This document shows positions 8,701 through 18,294 of a DNA stretch of 64,000 bases, piece after piece. A program made the position numbers and the translations under genes. The first letter of the stretch is position 1, and each line of letters opens with the position of its first letter. This stretch comes from an uncultured Rubripirellula sp. (lineage in GTDB: Bacteria > Planctomycetota > Planctomycetia > Pirellulales > Pirellulaceae). The stretch spans positions 62,001 to 126,000 of the forward strand of contig CALIBL010000002.1 in NCBI GenBank assembly GCA_938045805.1, read 5' to 3'. The notes beneath the pieces were generated by a model that did no database searches, was not told where the DNA came from, and worked only from the letters and a program-made list of their open reading frames with translations.

Positions 8701-9498
8701 CTAAGTGCCAAATTCAACCCGACGATAACCAAGTTGCTGCTGTAAACGGTTAACGATTGAGGTATGCATTTGGCTAACCCTAGATTCGGATAAATCAAGG
8801 GTTGCTCCTATCTCCTTCATCGTGAGCTCTTCATAGTAATAAAGAATGATGATCAATCGCTCGTTCCTGTTCAGCCCTTTGGTGACCAGCCTCATCAAAT
8901 CATTTTTCTGAACTCGGCGTGTCGGATCTTCTCCCTTTTTGTCTTCGAGAATATCGATTTCGCGAACATCTTTATAACTGTCCGTCTCATACCACTTCTT
9001 ATTCAGCGAAACGACACCGACTGCATTCGCGTCCGACTGCATTTTCTCAACTTCTTTAACCGGCATTTCCATGTGATCAGCCAACTCTTGCACTGTCGGA
9101 GGACGACCATGCTTAGTTTCCAATGCCTTTCTCGCAACCGCTAGCTTGCTCGCCTTGCTGCGAACCAAGCGAGGCACCCAATCCATCGTACGAAGTTCGT
9201 CTAGCATCGCTCCGCGAATACGTGGAACGCAGTAAGTCTCGAACTTGACACCCCGATCCATATCAAAAGCATCAATCGCGTCCATGAGCCCAAAGATACC
9301 AGCGCTGATCAAGTCATCAAGATCAACTCCGTCTGGCAACCTCTGCCAAATGCGCTCACCGTTGTAACGCACAAGGGGCATGTAACGCTCTACCAAGCGA
9401 TTACGGAGACTCTCATAGTTCGGCGATTCCTTATTGAGTTCCTTGAACTCGACCCAGACCTGCAGGATCTCATCGTCCGCCGTGGCTGTCGCTGCCAT
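8701..9498 (-). CDS. fliA: RNA polymerase sigma factor, FliA/WhiG family
   Basis: A 265-residue sigma-70 family factor of the FliA/WhiG group, which directs RNA polymerase to late flagellar and related promoters. Region 2 is seen in LVERYMPLVRYNGERIWQ and DLDDLISAGIFGLMDAI, region 3 in the RGAMLDELRTMDWVPR block characteristic of this group, and region 4 in LTMKEIGATLDLSESRVSQ, the -35 recognition helix-turn-helix. The start is decided by a strong GGAGG five bases before the ATG at 9498; an upstream frame to 9537 lacks such a site. The nearest upstream gene on this strand is flhA, supporting a flagellar role. A strong terminator follows. Confidence 0.92.
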   Translation of the reverse strand: MAATATADDEILQVWVEFKELNKESPNYESLRNRLVERYMPLVRYNGERIWQRLPDGVDLDDLISAGIFGLMDAIDAFDMDRGVKFETYCVPRIRGAMLDELRTMDWVPRLVRSKASKLAVARKALETKHGRPPTVQELADHMEMPVKEVEKMQSDANAVGVVSLNKKWYETDSYKDVREIDILEDKKGEDPTRRVQKNDLMRLVTKGLNRNERLIIILYYYEELTMKEIGATLDLSESRVSQMHTSIVNRLQQQLGYRRVEFGT

Positions 9499-10157
9499 CC
9501 AATCCTCCGTGATAGTTTTTAAAACAGGCGGCATCATGTCGCCTCATCATCTGTTGGGTTCCCAAATCAGAAACCTCAACGCGAGCTGTCTCTAACCAGC
9601 ATCCATGCTGCCTTCGTCAGCTCGCACCTCCCTGCCAATCACCTTCACTACCAACCAGTAGAAGAAAAGGATTGACATAACTCTCCGTTGATCTTTCATC
9701 CAGTTTGGATATGACAAAATCATGATCCAAAACAAGGTCAAAGTTTTACTTGTCAGATCTGCTAATCGTAGGAATCCGCAACAAGACAGATTTCCGTCTG
9801 CTGCAATTTGATCCCAACAAAATCTCACAAGGCTTCAATAACTTCTTCGGCTTGTGATCCACAATACGAAAAAGTGGGAAAAATACCTTTCCCAGTCAGG
9901 ACAACACAATTTTCTTCAATAACATTCAAGTCACTTTGGAAGAAAACGAGATGCTCCTATTCAGCGTATCGACACCTCAACATCCATTCCTTAATAAACT
10001 TTTAACTTTTGCAGTGGACAACTCAAAGCAATAACCATGTCGCGATCGACAGAGCCCAAGTTCAAGCGGGCTTCAAAATGCCCTGCCCTACCCTCTATGC
10101 AGGGACAGCACTCTTCGATTAGTAACCTTCCCATGCGTGCCACTCCGTTACGAGGAA
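9499..10157. other. Long intergenic stretch between flhA and the sigma gene
   Basis: About 660 bases without a convincing gene. In many bacteria flhF and flhG sit between flhA and fliA; neither is detectable here. On the minus strand, 9592-9828 is open and ends with a short hydrophobic peptide (MSILFFYWLVVKVIG...), but it has no recognisable relative and I do not call it. A weak hairpin (CCCTGC/GCAGGG, 10081-10104) lies 54 bases after the flhA stop and may end that transcript. The stretch is long enough to hold the sigma gene promoter, which I could not assign. Confidence 0.55.
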
Positions 10158-12242
10158 TTAGCCAGCTGCCGCCAAAACCTCCTGACTGACAAGCCCGTGA
10201 GACTCCACCCGCGTTTGATCCGATATTTCACCAAAAGAGAGCACACGTAAATGTGGCAGCGTTGAAGTAATCATCCGATGCAGACACAAACGAATTTTTG
10301 GAGCGACTAGCAGCACGGGTTTCTGACCAGCCGGAAAGTCCCTTTGTATCGTCTCGCGAATTAATGCTGAAAGTTGCTCAACCTTCGCTGGACTCCAATT
10401 GATTGTCGTTCCAAATCCTGAGCTATCCATTCCCTGGGCTAACTGCATCTCAATTGCGGGATCTAAAGTAAGAACATGGATCGTCCCCGATTCATCTCGA
10501 TACCTGGAACTAATCGTTCGTGACAGGCGTTGTCGAACCTGCTCAACTAGCCTCTCGGGATCCTTGGTGTAACTTGACGCATCTCCCAGCACTTCAAGGA
10601 TTAGTTCCATCTGCCTAATTGGGACATCCTCCCGAAGCAAAAGGTGCAAAACGTTTTGTACCTCACTCACCTTCATCAGATCCGGCAATAATTCGTCCAC
10701 AACCATTGGCGAGGCCGAACGCACTTCGTCAAGAAGGTGCTTGGTGGCGTCACGTGATAGTAACTCGTCCGCGTGTGTTTTAGCAGTTTGCTCCAATTCG
10801 GATACAAGAACTTCAATTGGCTTCTGTACCTTGTAGCCAAAAATAGCTGCTTGCTCACTCTGATCGACGTCTACCCACACCCCCGCAGGCGTACCGTCGG
10901 AAAGACGATAGATTTCCCCCTTGAGATCACCAGTCACAAAGCCCGTCTCAATCGCCATCACAGCGTGCGTGCGCAGGTGATTTTTACAAACCACATTTCC
11001 GTGGATTCTAATAACGTACTCATCATCCCCCAAAAGTTGATCATCTCGCACTCTAACCTTTGGCAAAATAATTCCAAGGTCAGCCGCTATCGCTTGCCGA
11101 ACGGAGGTGATTCTCTCCATCAGATCACCACCTCGTGTTGGATCTGCTAAATCGAGCAATCCAACACCGATCGATATCTCCATGGGATCAATTGCGAGAA
11201 AATCCTCAATCCGGGATGCCTTTGAAGCGTGTTTCTGCTCTTCAACAGCCGAGAGTCTAGCACGCTCCTCCTCTGTGACGCGTTGTTTCTGACGAGACAA
11301 AACCAACGCTAAACCAACACAGCCACTACCCAGAATCGCAACAGGAACCACAGGAAGATTTGTAGGAATGAGAAGCAACAAGAAACCGCCGGCTACAGAT
11401 AATGCCTTGGTATTACTCAACAACTGCTGCAAAAACTGAACCGGCAAATCGCTATGCTTGCTGCTGCGTGTCACTAAAAAACCAGCCGCAATAGAAATCA
11501 AGAGGGCTGGGATCTGGCTGACCAAACCATCCCCTATCGTGAGCTTTGTAAAGGTTGTTGCTGCTAAACCCAACGGCATTCCAAGATGCACAACACCAAC
11601 ATAGAGCCCTCCTAAAATGTTCACGAGTGTAATGATGATTGCCGCAATTGCATCACCTCGCACAAACTTGCTGGCACCATCCATGGTGCCGTAAAAATCT
11701 GCCTGCTCGGAGATTTCTTCTCTCCTCCGCCTAGCCGTCTCCTCGTCGATCACACCGGCATTTAAATCAGAATCGATCGCCATTTGCCTCCCGGGCATTC
11801 CATCTAATGCAAACCGAGCTGCAACCTCACTGATCCTGCTTGCTCCCTTGGTGATTACAACAAACTGGATGACAATCAGAATGACAAAAATAATGACACC
11901 GACCTCTAGTTGATCTCCAGCCACAAAAGTGCCAAAACTTTCAATCATATTACCCGCAGCGTTAGCTCCAGCACGATCAGCTCCCGTCAAAATGAGTCGC
12001 GTCGTTGCGACATTTAAAACGAGACGAGCTAGCGTTGTAGCGAGAAGCAACGTGGGAAATACGCTAAATTCCAATGGAGAAGCAACGTGTATCGTCGTTA
12101 ACAAAACCAATAACGCGATTGCTATGTTGCCTGCAAGTAATAAATCTAAGATGGGGGTCGGGAGTGGAACAAGAATCACTAGCAAGCAGCCAATAATAGA
12201 AACTGGCAGGATGAGATCGCGGTGGCGAATAATTGCTTGCAT
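10158..12242 (-). CDS. flhA: Flagellar biosynthesis protein FlhA
   Basis: A 694-residue FlhA, the nonameric export-gate protein of the flagellar type III secretion system. The amino half has eight expected membrane segments, and includes LLLATTLARLVLNVATTRLIL, the conserved cytoplasmic loop AARFALDGMPGRQMAIDSDLNAG (the FHIPEP region) and QIPALLISIAAGFLVTRSS. The carboxyl half is the soluble docking domain for export chaperones, ending after PHLRVLSFGEI. Length is typical. The other export-gate genes (fliP, fliQ, fliR, flhB) lie about 15 kb away on the same strand. Confidence 0.97.
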   Translation of the reverse strand: MQAIIRHRDLILPVSIIGCLLVILVPLPTPILDLLLAGNIAIALLVLLTTIHVASPLEFSVFPTLLLATTLARLVLNVATTRLILTGADRAGANAAGNMIESFGTFVAGDQLEVGVIIFVILIVIQFVVITKGASRISEVAARFALDGMPGRQMAIDSDLNAGVIDEETARRRREEISEQADFYGTMDGASKFVRGDAIAAIIITLVNILGGLYVGVVHLGMPLGLAATTFTKLTIGDGLVSQIPALLISIAAGFLVTRSSKHSDLPVQFLQQLLSNTKALSVAGGFLLLLIPTNLPVVPVAILGSGCVGLALVLSRQKQRVTEEERARLSAVEEQKHASKASRIEDFLAIDPMEISIGVGLLDLADPTRGGDLMERITSVRQAIAADLGIILPKVRVRDDQLLGDDEYVIRIHGNVVCKNHLRTHAVMAIETGFVTGDLKGEIYRLSDGTPAGVWVDVDQSEQAAIFGYKVQKPIEVLVSELEQTAKTHADELLSRDATKHLLDEVRSASPMVVDELLPDLMKVSEVQNVLHLLLREDVPIRQMELILEVLGDASSYTKDPERLVEQVRQRLSRTISSRYRDESGTIHVLTLDPAIEMQLAQGMDSSGFGTTINWSPAKVEQLSALIRETIQRDFPAGQKPVLLVAPKIRLCLHRMITSTLPHLRVLSFGEISDQTRVESHGLVSQEVLAAAG

Positions 12243-12501
12243 TGCCGAGTTCCCAGTGATGGATCAAGCTCATCGAGCTGATCATGCGAAACCGCAACCC
12301 TACAGAAATCCTGAGTCGGCGGTCTAGAGAAGAAACAACAACCAGCACAACGGATGGCAACCGACATTTGCTTACGAATGTTTCACAACAGACGTTTCAC
12401 AACCAAAAGAGCCCTACCCTGCCCCTCACTCGGCTTTACAGCGAACCAACTCTCTAAGACCCATTCATACTGACCTTTGAACAGTTAAAAGCGAAAACTG
12501 A

Positions 12502-14001
12502 TCACTCCAAGCATCGTTCCAATGATTCCATGATCTTTGGATCCTGCATGAACGGGTCATTGCTAGCTTTCTGATACTCACGAAGCCCTTGCGCCAGTCG
12601 CCTAGTTACCTCACGAGTGTTTGGTCTCAAATAATAATTGTGCAACTCATCTGGATCATCATCACTGTCAAAAAGCCACGGTCGATCGGTGACAGATAGA
12701 ATGAGCTTGTATCTGTCATCGATTGCAGCGACCCACTCCGCCCTCAGACCGGCATTACGAAGAAAGACCATTTGTTCCGGTGGCAGCGAAACCCCTCTAA
12801 ATGCATCAGAAAGATCACGGCCCTGAAATTCTGCTTTCGAGTCATACCCAGCAAAACGCAATAGGGTCGGAGTGATGTCAACGGTCGCAACCGGTTGATC
12901 ATAAGCCCCTACCTTGAGGCCACCTTCTGGGTAGCGAATTAGCATCGGTACTCGAGCGGATCCCTCATATGGATTGCCCTTATTCAATCGATCATGTTCG
13001 TAACACAAATCTCCATGGTCGGACGTTACCATGACCAACGTATTTTTATCGATACCTGCAGTCGTAAGCGTTTCCAACAATCGCCCAACATTGTCATCGA
13101 GACATTTAACCATCCCGAAATATTGACTCATCTGCTCACCACGAAATGAAGCATGATTCTTCGGACCACCAAGCCAAAGCGGTACTGGCAAATCACCTAA
13201 CCCATAGGTTCTCGGTGGTAAGAATCTCAGGTGATCAAACATCTGCGCATAGGGCGCCCGAACAGTATTTGGCCCATGAGGATCCGGATAGCTGATCACC
13301 AACAAAAAAGGTGAGTCATCCTCCTCGTTAATAAATTCGATCGCTCGACTGGTAAGAAAGTCAGTTGCATATGATCTTTCATCAGCTTGATCGACCGCAT
13401 AGCTCGGTCGCCCTTGATTATCTTTAGCAGCAACTTCAGCGCCAGAATCCGAAACACTTAGTTTCTTCCAGTGCCCTCGGTTAAACATGTATTGAATATG
13501 CTCAAAACCTCCGTTGCCACTCTTTGGAGCCCATTCTGGCTTACCATCTCCGGCTAAGTGCCATTTGCCAATGAAACCTGTTCGGTAGCCTTGATCACGA
13601 AGCAAACTGGCAAGCGTCGGCACGCTATCCTTTAATACTTGATTGTTTGCTGAGACTCCCGCCTCGTGTGGATACAGCCCACTAATCATGGATGCACGGC
13701 AAGGAGAGCAAACGGGTGATGTAGCGTAAGCTCTGCTGCAAATCACACCTTCCGCTGCGATACGATCAAAGTGAGGAGTCTTGACAACGGTACCGGGACC
13801 CCACATTTCTGCCTGCTCTTTCGATAGCAACTTTCGATAGCAACCTAGGGTTCGAAAGTTGTGCTCATCCGTAACCACGATGAGAATATTGGGCTCAACA
13901 CGGCTCCCGAACAATGGAACATCATCTACATTCAGCACGAAAAAGACAAACAGGGAAGGAAGCCAGTAGAAAAAACGCGTTCTGTTACTTACCGTCATCA
14001 T
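12502..14001 (-). CDS. Sulfatase (arylsulfatase family), secreted
   Basis: A 499-residue S1-type sulfatase. After a hydrophobic export segment (FFYWLPSLFVFFVL) the enzyme opens with NILIVVTDEHNFRTLGCY, containing the metal-binding aspartate in an unusual TDEH setting. It has the signature CSPCRAS, in which the first Cys is the site converted to formylglycine; the C-x-P-x-R pattern is intact. GFIGKWHL and VTSDHGDLCYEHDRL supply further active-site residues. The ATG at 14001 overlaps the ThuA gene stop by four bases (ATGA) and is preceded by AGGAGG six bases upstream, so translation is coupled. The target sulfate ester is unknown. Planctomycetes use many such enzymes on sulfated polysaccharides. 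Confidence 0.93.
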   Translation of the reverse strand: MMTVSNRTRFFYWLPSLFVFFVLNVDDVPLFGSRVEPNILIVVTDEHNFRTLGCYRKLLSKEQAEMWGPGTVVKTPHFDRIAAEGVICSRAYATSPVCSPCRASMISGLYPHEAGVSANNQVLKDSVPTLASLLRDQGYRTGFIGKWHLAGDGKPEWAPKSGNGGFEHIQYMFNRGHWKKLSVSDSGAEVAAKDNQGRPSYAVDQADERSYATDFLTSRAIEFINEEDDSPFLLVISYPDPHGPNTVRAPYAQMFDHLRFLPPRTYGLGDLPVPLWLGGPKNHASFRGEQMSQYFGMVKCLDDNVGRLLETLTTAGIDKNTLVMVTSDHGDLCYEHDRLNKGNPYEGSARVPMLIRYPEGGLKVGAYDQPVATVDITPTLLRFAGYDSKAEFQGRDLSDAFRGVSLPPEQMVFLRNAGLRAEWVAAIDDRYKLILSVTDRPWLFDSDDDPDELHNYYLRPNTREVTRRLAQGLREYQKASNDPFMQDPKIMESLERCLE

Positions 14002-14774
14002 TCGGATCCTCCTAAAGTCCAACTAATCGCATTCAATAACAGCCTTGGTAAAACACCGGATTCAAAATCGGCCGGATGCCCAAGCGACGTGTAGAACGAC
14101 TTACCACCATCATTCCGAATAAATGTCCAAGCGATCGGCTCGGCGGGATACCCCGGCACTTTTCCGGTCAATAGGATCTCCGTCTTTTGATCAATCGGCG
14201 AAACCTTATACAACGAACCTTTGGATTTTGCTCCACCCAATGGCAGCACCCCATCAAGAAGCATTCGCGACATGCCAGAGTCCACCTCAACTCCCTCAAT
14301 GGTAACAACCAAATCATTCGAATGATGATTCGTGTAGTTGCCTCCAAATACTGTTTGATCAAAATCTGACCAAACCACATGACCGACCGGTGGCTCACCC
14401 TTACGTAGAGAAAATGCATGACTCGCCGTACGAATACCAATAACCGGCTTACCCGCAGCAACGTACTCCTTGATTGCCGCAAGTTGCTCAACTGGAAGTG
14501 CACGCCGACGAACACTAACGACTAAAAGGTCAGCAGTCAGAATCGGCAGATGAGAACTCAATGTATTGGGATTGTTTTCCTTTGCATAAACAAACTCAAC
14601 CCGCTCGTTAGCAAGATACTCTTTAGCAAACCGTGGCAAAGTGATATCGGTTTTGTACTCTTGCTCCGCACACAAAAAAACGATGCGTCTTGTACTGACG
14701 TCTGCGGCAACTGTCTCTGCAATCAAGCCACAAAAAATCGCTAAAAAGAACGCCCCGAAAAGATAACGTACCAC
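13998..14774 (-). CDS. ThuA-like domain protein, secreted
   Basis: A 258-residue protein with an amino-terminal signal peptide (YLFGAFFLAIFCGLIAETVAA) and a ThuA/trehalose-utilisation domain of the glutamine-amidotransferase-like fold. Visible landmarks are KPVIGIRTASHAFSL, GGNYTNHHSND and a carboxyl-end FYTSLGHPADFE that matches the W/Y-x-x-x-x-G-x-G/H region of the family. Biochemical function is not established for most ThuA proteins; they are abundant in planctomycetes, often beside sulfatases or oxidoreductases. Start is GTG at 14774 with GAGGTG upstream. It overlaps the downstream sulfatase by four bases, so both proteins are likely made together and act in the periplasm. Confidence 0.85.
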   Translation of the reverse strand: MVRYLFGAFFLAIFCGLIAETVAADVSTRRIVFLCAEQEYKTDITLPRFAKEYLANERVEFVYAKENNPNTLSSHLPILTADLLVVSVRRRALPVEQLAAIKEYVAAGKPVIGIRTASHAFSLRKGEPPVGHVVWSDFDQTVFGGNYTNHHSNDLVVTIEGVEVDSGMSRMLLDGVLPLGGAKSKGSLYKVSPIDQKTEILLTGKVPGYPAEPIAWTFIRNDGGKSFYTSLGHPADFESGVLPRLLLNAISWTLGGSE

Positions 14775-14881
14775 TTCCCACCTCGATTAGAACTCGATGC
14801 CCGCTAATGTTTGAAAAATATGATAATCGAAACATGACGGACAAAGAGTCGCTTCAAACTGAAAAGTTGAGCGTCAGAGCA

Positions 14882-16054
14882 TTACTTTGCCGGGAGATGC
14901 CGCAACGCCAACACACCCTTTGTGTCGCGAATGGCATCTAACGTTGGCTCATCAATACCACTATCTAAATCAATGATGGTGTAAGCGATCTCACCACGTG
15001 ACTTGTTAAGCAGGTCAGCAATATTTAAACCCGCATTGGCCAAAATCGTTGAGATCTGGCCAACCATATTGGGAACATTTGCATTCGCGATCGTAATACG
15101 ACTTCCTCCATTGCGAGGCATTATCGCCTCAGGAAAATTTACTGAATTCCTGACCGTTCCGTCCTCAAGATAATCCCGCAGGCTATCAGCAACCATCACG
15201 GCGCAGTTTTCCTCGGCTTCATTCGTGCTCGCACCAAGATGTGGGAATGCTAAAACTTTCGGATGTTGCAACATCGCTCCGGACGGAAAGTCGCAGACGT
15301 ATGCATGAAGGTGGCCAGAATCCAATGCATTGATGACTGCAGATTCATCGCAAATACCGCCACGCGCTAGATTAACTAAGATCCCGCCCTCAGGCATCAT
15401 TTTGATTCTTTCAGCACTCACCAAACCCTTCGTCGCATCAAGCAGTGGCACATGCACTGAGACGCAATCACATTGGGAAAACAAATGATCGATACTGACT
15501 GCTTGCTGGACTCCACTAGAGAGTTGCCAAGCACTCTGAACCGAAATTAACGGATCATATCCGACAACCTTCATCCCAAGAGAAAGTGCGGCATTGGCGA
15601 CCCTTAAGCCGATTGCTCCTAATCCAATTACACCGAGCGTCTTTGAAGGGAGTTCGGATCCAACAAAGTTTTTCTTTCCCGACTCAACAGCAACATTGAT
15701 TTCAGAATCCGAACCTTCAAGGCCTGACGCAAACTGCATCGCGGCAGATACGTTACGTGACGCCATCAATAAACCTGTAAGAACGAGCTCCTTCACCGCA
15801 TTGGCATTTGCTCCCGGTGCATTGAATACCGGAACGCCTCGGTCGGTCATCGCTGCCACGGGAATATTATTTACACCTGCTCCAGCTCGCCCAATTGCCG
15901 CAACGCTATCAGGGATCTCCATGTCGTGCATTTTGAATGAACGAACCATAATCGCATCGGGATGACTGATCTCCGAAGCAACCTCGTAGTTTTCTCGTGG
16001 CAGTCGCTGCAACCCTTGTACAGAAATATTGTTGAGTGTCAGAATTTTGTACAT
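14882..16054 (-). CDS. serA: D-3-phosphoglycerate dehydrogenase
   Basis: A 390-residue short-form PGDH that oxidises 3-phosphoglycerate to 3-phosphohydroxypyruvate, the first step of serine synthesis. It shows GRAGAGVNNIP, the NAD-binding LGVIGLGAIGLRVANAA, the conserved arginine in LVNLARGGICDE, and PHLGASTNEAEENCA with the catalytic His of the D-2-hydroxyacid dehydrogenase family. The carboxyl end is an ACT domain (VPNMVGQISTILANAGLNIADLLN), which in relatives binds serine for feedback control. serC lies upstream on the same strand, 152 bases away, so the two may share a transcript. Confidence 0.95.
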   Translation of the reverse strand: MYKILTLNNISVQGLQRLPRENYEVASEISHPDAIMVRSFKMHDMEIPDSVAAIGRAGAGVNNIPVAAMTDRGVPVFNAPGANANAVKELVLTGLLMASRNVSAAMQFASGLEGSDSEINVAVESGKKNFVGSELPSKTLGVIGLGAIGLRVANAALSLGMKVVGYDPLISVQSAWQLSSGVQQAVSIDHLFSQCDCVSVHVPLLDATKGLVSAERIKMMPEGGILVNLARGGICDESAVINALDSGHLHAYVCDFPSGAMLQHPKVLAFPHLGASTNEAEENCAVMVADSLRDYLEDGTVRNSVNFPEAIMPRNGGSRITIANANVPNMVGQISTILANAGLNIADLLNKSRGEIAYTIIDLDSGIDEPTLDAIRDTKGVLALRHLPAK

Positions 16055-16206
16055 CAGTTTGAGTCAATACTTTTATATGAAGAAAAAAATGCCACACCGT
16101 GGTTGAACACATTATGGCGAATGGCTCGTTCAGGACCGCGATTGAGGCTCAGAACGGAGTTTCCGAAATACCAACCGGTCAACATAGTTACAAAATAACG
16201 AATGAC

Positions 16207-17319
16207 CTACGAATTAGCAGAAGCAAAATCTCTCATAAAGCTTGCTAAAGCCTGTACTCCCTCGAGAGGCATCGCGTTATAGATACTCGCTCGAATTCCA
16301 CCCACGCTACGATGTCCCTTCAAGCTGTCAAGTCGATTCGACGCAGCCTTAGAAATGAACTTCGACTGCAATTCCTCGTTGGGAAGATTGAATGTTACAT
16401 TCATTTTTGAGCGACAATCGGTCTGAGCATGCCCACGATAAAAGCCATTACTTCCATCGATGGCGTTATAAAGCAATCCTGCCTTTTGATCATTCAGTTG
16501 CTCAACAGCTTGCAACCCACCGATATCATCTCGTAGCCAATGTGCTATTTTACCGAGCATGTAAACAGCGAACGTTGGTGGAGTGTTCCACATTGAATCT
16601 GCTTGTTCGTGATTACGGTAATTCAAGTATCCTGGAAGTGTGTCGTCTCCTCGCTCCAGAAGATCCTTGCGAATCACAACGACGGTTACTCCAGCCGGTC
16701 CAGCATTCTTCTGGGCACATGCGTACAGAAGACCATATTTTGTGATATCCAATCTCCTTGAGAGAAAATCACTCGACACATCGCAAACCAATGGTACCGA
16801 TGCAGGGCAATCTGGCTCCTCACTAAATTGAACACCCTGAATTGTCTCATTACTGCAGTAATACAGGTAGGCAGCATCAGCAGGAATCTCTAACGATCCA
16901 CCAGCGGGCAGTGCGTTATAATTCCCATCTTTTCCATCGAAAGCAACGGATACGTCTCCCTCTTTTTTGGCCTCCGAAATCGCTTTCTTGCTCCACGAAC
17001 CGGTCACCAAATATTGAGCGTTCTTACCGCTTCCACGAAGAAGATTTGCAGGAACCATGGAAAACTGCAATGCGGAACCGCCCTGAAGGAAAAGAACCGA
17101 GTAATCTTCCGGAACGCCCATGAGTTCACGCAAAGATGCCTCAGCATCAGCCGCAATCTCGGTAAAAATTTTGCTTCGATGACTGATTTCCATCACCGAC
17201 GCACCTGCTCCCGGGTAGCACAATAATTCATCTCGCACGGATTCCAAGACGGAGACGGGAATGGTTGCGGGCCCTGCCGAGAAATTGAAAACGCGTTGCT
17301 CAATCGCATTGGCGGTCAT
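16207..17319 (-). CDS. serC: Phosphoserine aminotransferase
   Basis: A 370-residue PLP enzyme that converts 3-phosphohydroxypyruvate and glutamate to phosphoserine (second step of serine synthesis); the same enzyme can serve pyridoxine synthesis. It begins with the family hallmark RVFNFSAGPATIPVSVL, has VLFLQGGSALQFSMVPANLL, and YACAQKNAGPAGVTVVVIRK containing the PLP lysine. I chose the ATG at 17319. The frame stays open for 80 more codons to a GTG at 17559, but that extension lies before the conserved amino end and looks untranslated or unrelated. A 34-codon frame (17316-17420) ends overlapping the serC start by four bases. Confidence 0.95.
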   Translation of the reverse strand: MTANAIEQRVFNFSAGPATIPVSVLESVRDELLCYPGAGASVMEISHRSKIFTEIAADAEASLRELMGVPEDYSVLFLQGGSALQFSMVPANLLRGSGKNAQYLVTGSWSKKAISEAKKEGDVSVAFDGKDGNYNALPAGGSLEIPADAAYLYYCSNETIQGVQFSEEPDCPASVPLVCDVSSDFLSRRLDITKYGLLYACAQKNAGPAGVTVVVIRKDLLERGDDTLPGYLNYRNHEQADSMWNTPPTFAVYMLGKIAHWLRDDIGGLQAVEQLNDQKAGLLYNAIDGSNGFYRGHAQTDCRSKMNVTFNLPNEELQSKFISKAASNRLDSLKGHRSVGGIRASIYNAMPLEGVQALASFMRDFASANS

Positions 17320-17638
17320 CGTTTTGTGCTTCCCAAAATTGCTTGATTTGTGCGTGAAGATTTGGTGATCACCAGAAGGGTAATCGCCAGAAGGTAAATC
17401 TGATTGCGGATTGTACGCATGTGACCGCGACTTCGGAAGGTTCCGAACTCTCGCGAATGGCAAAGATTCTCTGACATTGAGCAAATCGTTGAACAACTGT
17501 TCCACGCCAGAAACAAACTCGTGAACTTTACGCCGCACTCGGAGAATACAGCGGGCCACAAAAAACCCCGCATCCGAGTGTTTTGCACCGTCTTGAATCG
17601 CTTATCTAGATTGTAAATTTGGCAAAAAACGCAACCGA
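17320..17638 (-). promoter_or_regulatory. serC upstream region with large hairpin and coupled small frame
   Basis: The 319 bases ahead of serC contain a two-part stem at 17537-17580: an outer 8-base stem (CACTCGGA/TCCGAGTG) enclosing a 5-base stem (GCGGG/CCCGC) with a T-run in the loop. Further on, a 34-residue frame (ATG at 17420, containing IYLLAITLLVIT) stops at 17316, overlapping the serC start as ATGA. These could form a structured leader with translational coupling, but nothing shows it is expressed. Confidence 0.35.
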
Positions 17639-18190
17639 TCATTCCAAATCAAACTCTTTGAGCCAAGCATCCACTTCGTTTGGGGACGGTAGCAATGAGT
17701 CCGTGTCTTTCCCTTGCTCGAAATTATCTTGGTAAGTTCCCGCGAGACGCTCAAAAACACCGGGCGCTAACCCTACTCGCCCCGACACCAACTGCTCTAA
17801 CCAAGCCTCTGAATCGAACACGGTTGCCGAACGTCTCTTCGCTGACACCTGCAATCGATGATCGCTCGACACAACCGCGAGCCTTTTGGGAGTTGCACAG
17901 GCAGCGATCAACTCCTCGATTAAGTCATCAGCCTCTGGATAGCCAACCGCAAACCGAATATTCACCCCCAAAGCGGTATATTGGTCTTCAGAATCCAAAG
18001 GTGGATTAGCAGCATCGAAGATCACAAAGGTCAACTGACGCACCTTTTCCGGCAGGTGCTCCCTAAGTCGCTGCAAAAGCCTTTCCCGCTCTCTGTGGAG
18101 CCAAAGAGAGTCCGCCAAACGCCCAGGAGGAGCTACCGGCGCGATGACGTTGTAACCATCGATCAACAAAACACTTCGACTAGCATCCAA
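17639..18190 (-). CDS. YacP-like NYN-domain RNase family protein
   Basis: A 183-residue protein of the NYN (PIN-like) fold, YacP/Rae1-like group. The amino end VLLIDGYNVIAP has the metal-binding aspartate and the DGYN motif of the family. FVIFDAANPP and GYPEADDLIEELI provide further acidic residues, and LAVVSSDHRLQ completes the active-site set (Ser-Asp). Bacillus Rae1, in this family, cuts mRNA in the ribosomal A site; the role here is inferred only from the fold. A TTG at 18190 is the likely start. It is followed by the serC leader on the same strand, and preceded by truA. Confidence 0.85.
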   Translation of the reverse strand: MDASRSVLLIDGYNVIAPVAPPGRLADSLWLHRERERLLQRLREHLPEKVRQLTFVIFDAANPPLDSEDQYTALGVNIRFAVGYPEADDLIEELIAACATPKRLAVVSSDHRLQVSAKRRSATVFDSEAWLEQLVSGRVGLAPGVFERLAGTYQDNFEQGKDTDSLLPSPNEVDAWLKEFDLE

Positions 18191-18294
18191 ACCACACGCC
18201 CCTGCAGTGCATCTTTTTCCTGATTTCTGATTCGATTTCCGAATATTACTGAGGCCGTCTGAGGCACAGGACGGATCACCTTACCTACCTCAGG

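Noticed and set aside
9592..9828. 78-residue minus-strand frame between flhA and the sigma gene
   Set aside because: No motif, unusual composition and no good ribosome-binding site for the full frame; only its last hydrophobic part could be a small peptide, which cannot be supported.
17320..17559. 80-codon in-frame extension of serC
   Set aside because: SerC proteins begin near the RVFNFSAGP motif, and the extension has no family resemblance; the ATG at 17319 is the natural start.
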